Shown: positions 61,648 to 64,000 of the stretch, one piece after another
Layout of the letters: each line of letters starts with the position of its first letter
How positions within the stretch are numbered: the first letter of the stretch is position 1
Assembly: GCF_036898825.1 (NCBI RefSeq)
Contig: NZ_JARUND010000002.1
Span: 930,001-994,000 of the forward strand
Source of the DNA: Streptomyces sp. B21-083
GTDB lineage: Bacteria; Actinomycetota; Actinomycetes; Streptomycetales; Streptomycetaceae
Length of the DNA: 64,000 bases
Direction of reading: 5' to 3'
Translations under genes and position numbers: made by a program
The notes under the pieces: generated by a model
What the model was told of the DNA's origin: nothing
Databases searched by the model: none
What the model saw: only the letters and a program-made list of their open reading frames with translations

Positions 61648-63303
61648 TCATACGTCCGTCCTGAGCAGGAGTACTCCGCTGGGGGTGAGGCCTCCGCTGG
61701 AGACGACCGCGGTGCGGGCGCCCGCCACCTGACGGGCGTCGGCCTCGCCGCGCAGCTGGAGTACGGCCTCGTGCAGCAGGCCCATGCCGTGGGTCCGGCC
61801 GTGGGAGAGCTGGCCGCCGTGCGGGTTGAGCGGCAGCACCCCGTCGGGGGCGATGTTCTTGCCGCCGTCCAGGAAGTCGCGGGCCTCGCCGATACCGCAG
61901 AAGCCGAGCGCCTCGATCCAGGACAGGCAGTTGAAGGTGAAGCCGTCGTACAGCAGCGCCACGTCCACGTCGGCGGGGCGCAGATCGGTACGGGTCCACA
62001 GGTGGGCGGCCTGGCCGAGCACCTGGGGTTCGTGAGTGAGGGTGGACTGGTCCCACTCGGGGCGCTCGACGATCTGCGTACCGACGGCCTCGACGCGTAC
62101 GGGCGCCCTGCGGAGGTCGGGCGCGCACTCGGCGGCGGAGACGACGACGGCCACCGAGGCGTCGCAGGGGACGTCACAGTCGTACAGGCCGAAGGGCGTC
62201 GCGATGGGGCGAGCCGAGAGGTAGTCGTCCATCGTGAGCGAGTCACGGTAGACGGCGTCCGGGTGGCGGGCCGCGTTCGCCCGCTGGTTGAGGGCGATCC
62301 GGCCGAGGGTCTCGCGGGTCGTGCCGTAACGGTGCATGTGCCGCTGGGCGTTCATCGCGAGCATCATCGCGGGCGAGACGGCGCCGAAGGGCTTGAACCA
62401 GCCGTCCTGGCCCGGCTGCCCCGGCGAGCGGATCCTGCCCTGCCGGACGAGTTGGCCGTACGTCGCCTCCCACACCGTACGGAAGCACAGCACGTGCCGG
62501 GCCAGTCCGCCCGCGACCGCGAGCATCGCGGCGATCACCGAACCGCCGGGGCCGAAGGTCTCCCCCGCCCCGTTGTGCCACACCGGGCGGATACCGAGCG
62601 CGGACTCCAGGGCGCTCACCCCGCCCTCGGCGAAGCCGCCGTAGGCTCCGCCGCCGGGGTAGCTGGACAGGCCGTCGATGTCGTCGAAGGTGAGCCCGGC
62701 GTCGGCGACAGCCTTCTCGCAGGCCTCTACGGTGAGTTCGAGGGGCGGCGCCATGAGGCGGCGGCCCATGCGCGAGGCGCCGGCGCCGCTGATCACCGAG
62801 CGGTCCTCGAACCTGGGCCCCGCCGGTCTGGTGCGCAGATGCCCGCCGACCGGAGTGTCCACGGGCAGGGGCGCGGCCGGTGGCTGTTCGGCGCACGGCC
62901 GGAACAACGGCAGCCAGGCCTCACCGGCCTGCTCGAAAACCACCTCCATGCGCATGCCGATCCGCAGATCCTCCGGTGCGCAGTCGACGACGTTGGTCGT
63001 CAGCCGCACCCTCGGGTCCTCCTCGATCGCCACCTGGGCGACGACGAACGGGGTGGGGAGACCGGGGAAGGGGAAGCGGTGGTTGACGGTGAAGCCGATC
63101 AGGTTGGCGAAGCCCGAGACCTCGCCGACCTGAATGTCGTGCGCCCGGCAGTACCGGCATACCGGCTGCGGCGGGTGGATCAGTGCCCGGCAGGCGGTGC
63201 ACGCCTGGAACCGGAGCCGTCCGTCCCGGCCGGAGGTCCAGAAGAACTCGGTCTCCTGGCGGAACTCCGGCTGTGGACGGACGGCTTCGTCGGGGCCGCT
63301 CAA
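61648..63303 (-). CDS. DUF35 OB-fold/thiolase-like fusion (lipid-transfer thiolase type)
   Basis: About 551 residues. The N-terminal 130 residues are a DUF35 domain with a zinc ribbon: FQACTACRALIHPPQPVCRY (C-x2-C...C-x2-C) and an OB fold. The rest is a thiolase-like domain of the SCP2/Ltp2 type: ISGAGASRMGRRLMAPPLEL, DGLSSYPGGGAYGGFAEGGV, LLYDGFTFNCLSWIEALGFC and HGMGLLHEAVLQLRGEA. In steroid catabolism Ltp2 and a separate DUF35 protein form a retro-aldolase complex. TTG start overlaps the P450 stop as TTGA. Confidence 0.88.
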   Translation of the reverse strand: MSGPDEAVRPQPEFRQETEFFWTSGRDGRLRFQACTACRALIHPPQPVCRYCRAHDIQVGEVSGFANLIGFTVNHRFPFPGLPTPFVVAQVAIEEDPRVRLTTNVVDCAPEDLRIGMRMEVVFEQAGEAWLPLFRPCAEQPPAAPLPVDTPVGGHLRTRPAGPRFEDRSVISGAGASRMGRRLMAPPLELTVEACEKAVADAGLTFDDIDGLSSYPGGGAYGGFAEGGVSALESALGIRPVWHNGAGETFGPGGSVIAAMLAVAGGLARHVLCFRTVWEATYGQLVRQGRIRSPGQPGQDGWFKPFGAVSPAMMLAMNAQRHMHRYGTTRETLGRIALNQRANAARHPDAVYRDSLTMDDYLSARPIATPFGLYDCDVPCDASVAVVVSAAECAPDLRRAPVRVEAVGTQIVERPEWDQSTLTHEPQVLGQAAHLWTRTDLRPADVDVALLYDGFTFNCLSWIEALGFCGIGEARDFLDGGKNIAPDGVLPLNPHGGQLSHGRTHGMGLLHEAVLQLRGEADARQVAGARTAVVSSGGLTPSGVLLLRTDV

Positions 63304-64000
63304 CGAATCTTCGCCTCCGCTTTGCGGACCGTGACCGGCTCGGCAAGTCCCTGTTCGTCGCAGGCCTGTTGCAGGGTCTCCAGGGTTTCCGCCAGTCCTG
63401 GCCCGAGGCGGGGGCCGGGGGTGAACGTGGCGGGGAGATGGCGCATGCCCTGGATGACGCCGATCGTCTCGTAGTGGACCGTGCCCTCGGGGTCGCACAC
63501 GAAGTCCGGCATACGGTCGAGGACCTGGATCAGCATCCGCTTGAAGACCGTACGGGCGACGTTGGAACCGATGCAGCGGTGCAGGCCGAGACCGAAGGCG
63601 GTGTGCCGGTTTCCGCCGCGGGCGAGATCGACGTCGTCGGGGTCGGTGAAGACCTGCGGGTCACGGTTGGCCATCGCCCAGGACAGCCAGACCCGGTCAC
63701 CCTCCTTGAACTCGGTTCCGGCGATCGCGCAGTCCTCGGCGACGGTACGTCCGTCGCCCGGCGCCGGGGTGAAGTAGCGCAGGAACTCCTCGGTGGCCGT
63801 GTCCAGCAGGGCGTCGCGTTCCCCGCTCAGCCGGGCACGCTCCCCGGGGTGCTGGGACAGCCACTCCAGGGAGTGCGCGGTCAGCGCGGTGGTGGTGTCG
63901 AAGCCGCCGCCGATGAGCAGGGCGAGCGCGCCGACCAGGTCCGGCTCGGGTGGGGCAGCGCCGTCGATCTCCATGCGTGCGAGGGCGTCGGCGAGTCCCG
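63300..64000 (-). CDS. Cytochrome P450, N-terminus cut by window edge
   Basis: About 233 C-terminal residues. I-helix GGGFDTTTALTAHSLEWLSQ, ExxR in ATEEFLRYFTPAPGDGRTVA, and the heme loop HTAFGLGLHRCIGSNVARTV with the Cys ligand are clear. Bacterial class I P450 that needs ferredoxin and reductase. It is upstream of the DUF35-thiolase in the same leftward operon. The pairing recalls P450-initiated side-chain oxidation followed by retro-aldol cleavage, but the substrate is not known. Confidence 0.92.
   Translation of the reverse strand, partial: GLADALARMEIDGAAPPEPDLVGALALLIGGGFDTTTALTAHSLEWLSQHPGERARLSGERDALLDTATEEFLRYFTPAPGDGRTVAEDCAIAGTEFKEGDRVWLSWAMANRDPQVFTDPDDVDLARGGNRHTAFGLGLHRCIGSNVARTVFKRMLIQVLDRMPDFVCDPEGTVHYETIGVIQGMRHLPATFTPGPRLGPGLAETLETLQQACDEQGLAEPVTVRKAEAKIR

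Overview
The window is high-G+C DNA (roughly 70%) with codon usage, GTG/TTG starts, F420-type (LLM) oxidoreductases, MMPL transporters and IS3/IS30 relics that point to an actinomycete, most likely Streptomyces or a close relative. Nearly everything is catabolic: four acyl-CoA ligases, five acyl-CoA dehydrogenase genes or remnants, two enoyl-CoA hydratases, two thiolases, two class III CoA-transferases, a B12-dependent acyl-CoA mutase, a Rieske oxygenase with a ferredoxin-type reductase, a GMC oxidoreductase, a P450, several amidohydrolases and alpha/beta hydrolases, plus a branched-chain-type ABC importer.

Layout. 1-7.3 kb: a CoA ligase/enoyl-CoA hydratase pair divergent from a TetR regulator, an epoxide-hydrolase-like enzyme, and an ACAD/LLM pair. 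6.8-11.3 kb: a decay zone with a broken ACAD, an IS3 element, fragments of IS30 and a second IS3, a regulator remnant and a truncated amidohydrolase. 11.4-17.3 kb: a secreted clan-A glycosidase divergent from two paralogous secreted beta-propeller proteins. 17.4-23.1 kb: a broken LLM gene and an MMPL exporter/histidine kinase/response regulator cassette. 23.2-28.7 kb: a leftward ABC importer operon. 28.8-42 kb: SnoaL-like/ACAD/ACAD/thioesterase, CoA-transferase/ACAD, LysR, a frameshifted dehydratase, ligase/thiolase, and an SDR followed by a third, frameshifted copy of the secreted protein. 42-50.2 kb: a seven-gene leftward run in which most junctions are 4-base stop/start overlaps. 50.3-57.4 kb: reductase/hydratase/hydrolase rightward, GMC oxidase, amidohydrolase and Rieske oxygenase leftward. 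57.6-64 kb: hydroxyisobutyrate-dehydrogenase-like genes, a second TetR, DoxX, hydrolase, DUF35-thiolase and a P450 running off the edge.

The main discovery is a shared inverted repeat, GAGAA-N5-TTCTC (fuller form GAGAAY-N3-RTTCTC). Five exact copies and at least three degenerate ones lie in the divergent or start-proximal control regions of the catabolic operons and of the secreted-protein and glycosidase genes, often on top of recognisable -10 boxes. It ties extracellular proteins, uptake and CoA-linked degradation into one proposed regulon. My working hypothesis is an island for a plant glycoside, possibly a triterpenoid saponin: sugars are removed outside the cell, the aglycone is imported, then oxidised (Rieske/P450/GMC/LLM) and dismantled by CoA-dependent reactions. 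The substrate is inference. The operator set and operon structure are read directly from the sequence.

Several genes carry single-base frameshifts (near 6.93, 8.02, 10.47, 17.8, 18.06, 36.07, 36.12, 40.52 and 41.03 kb). These are either real decay or errors in the assembly, and the two cannot be separated here.
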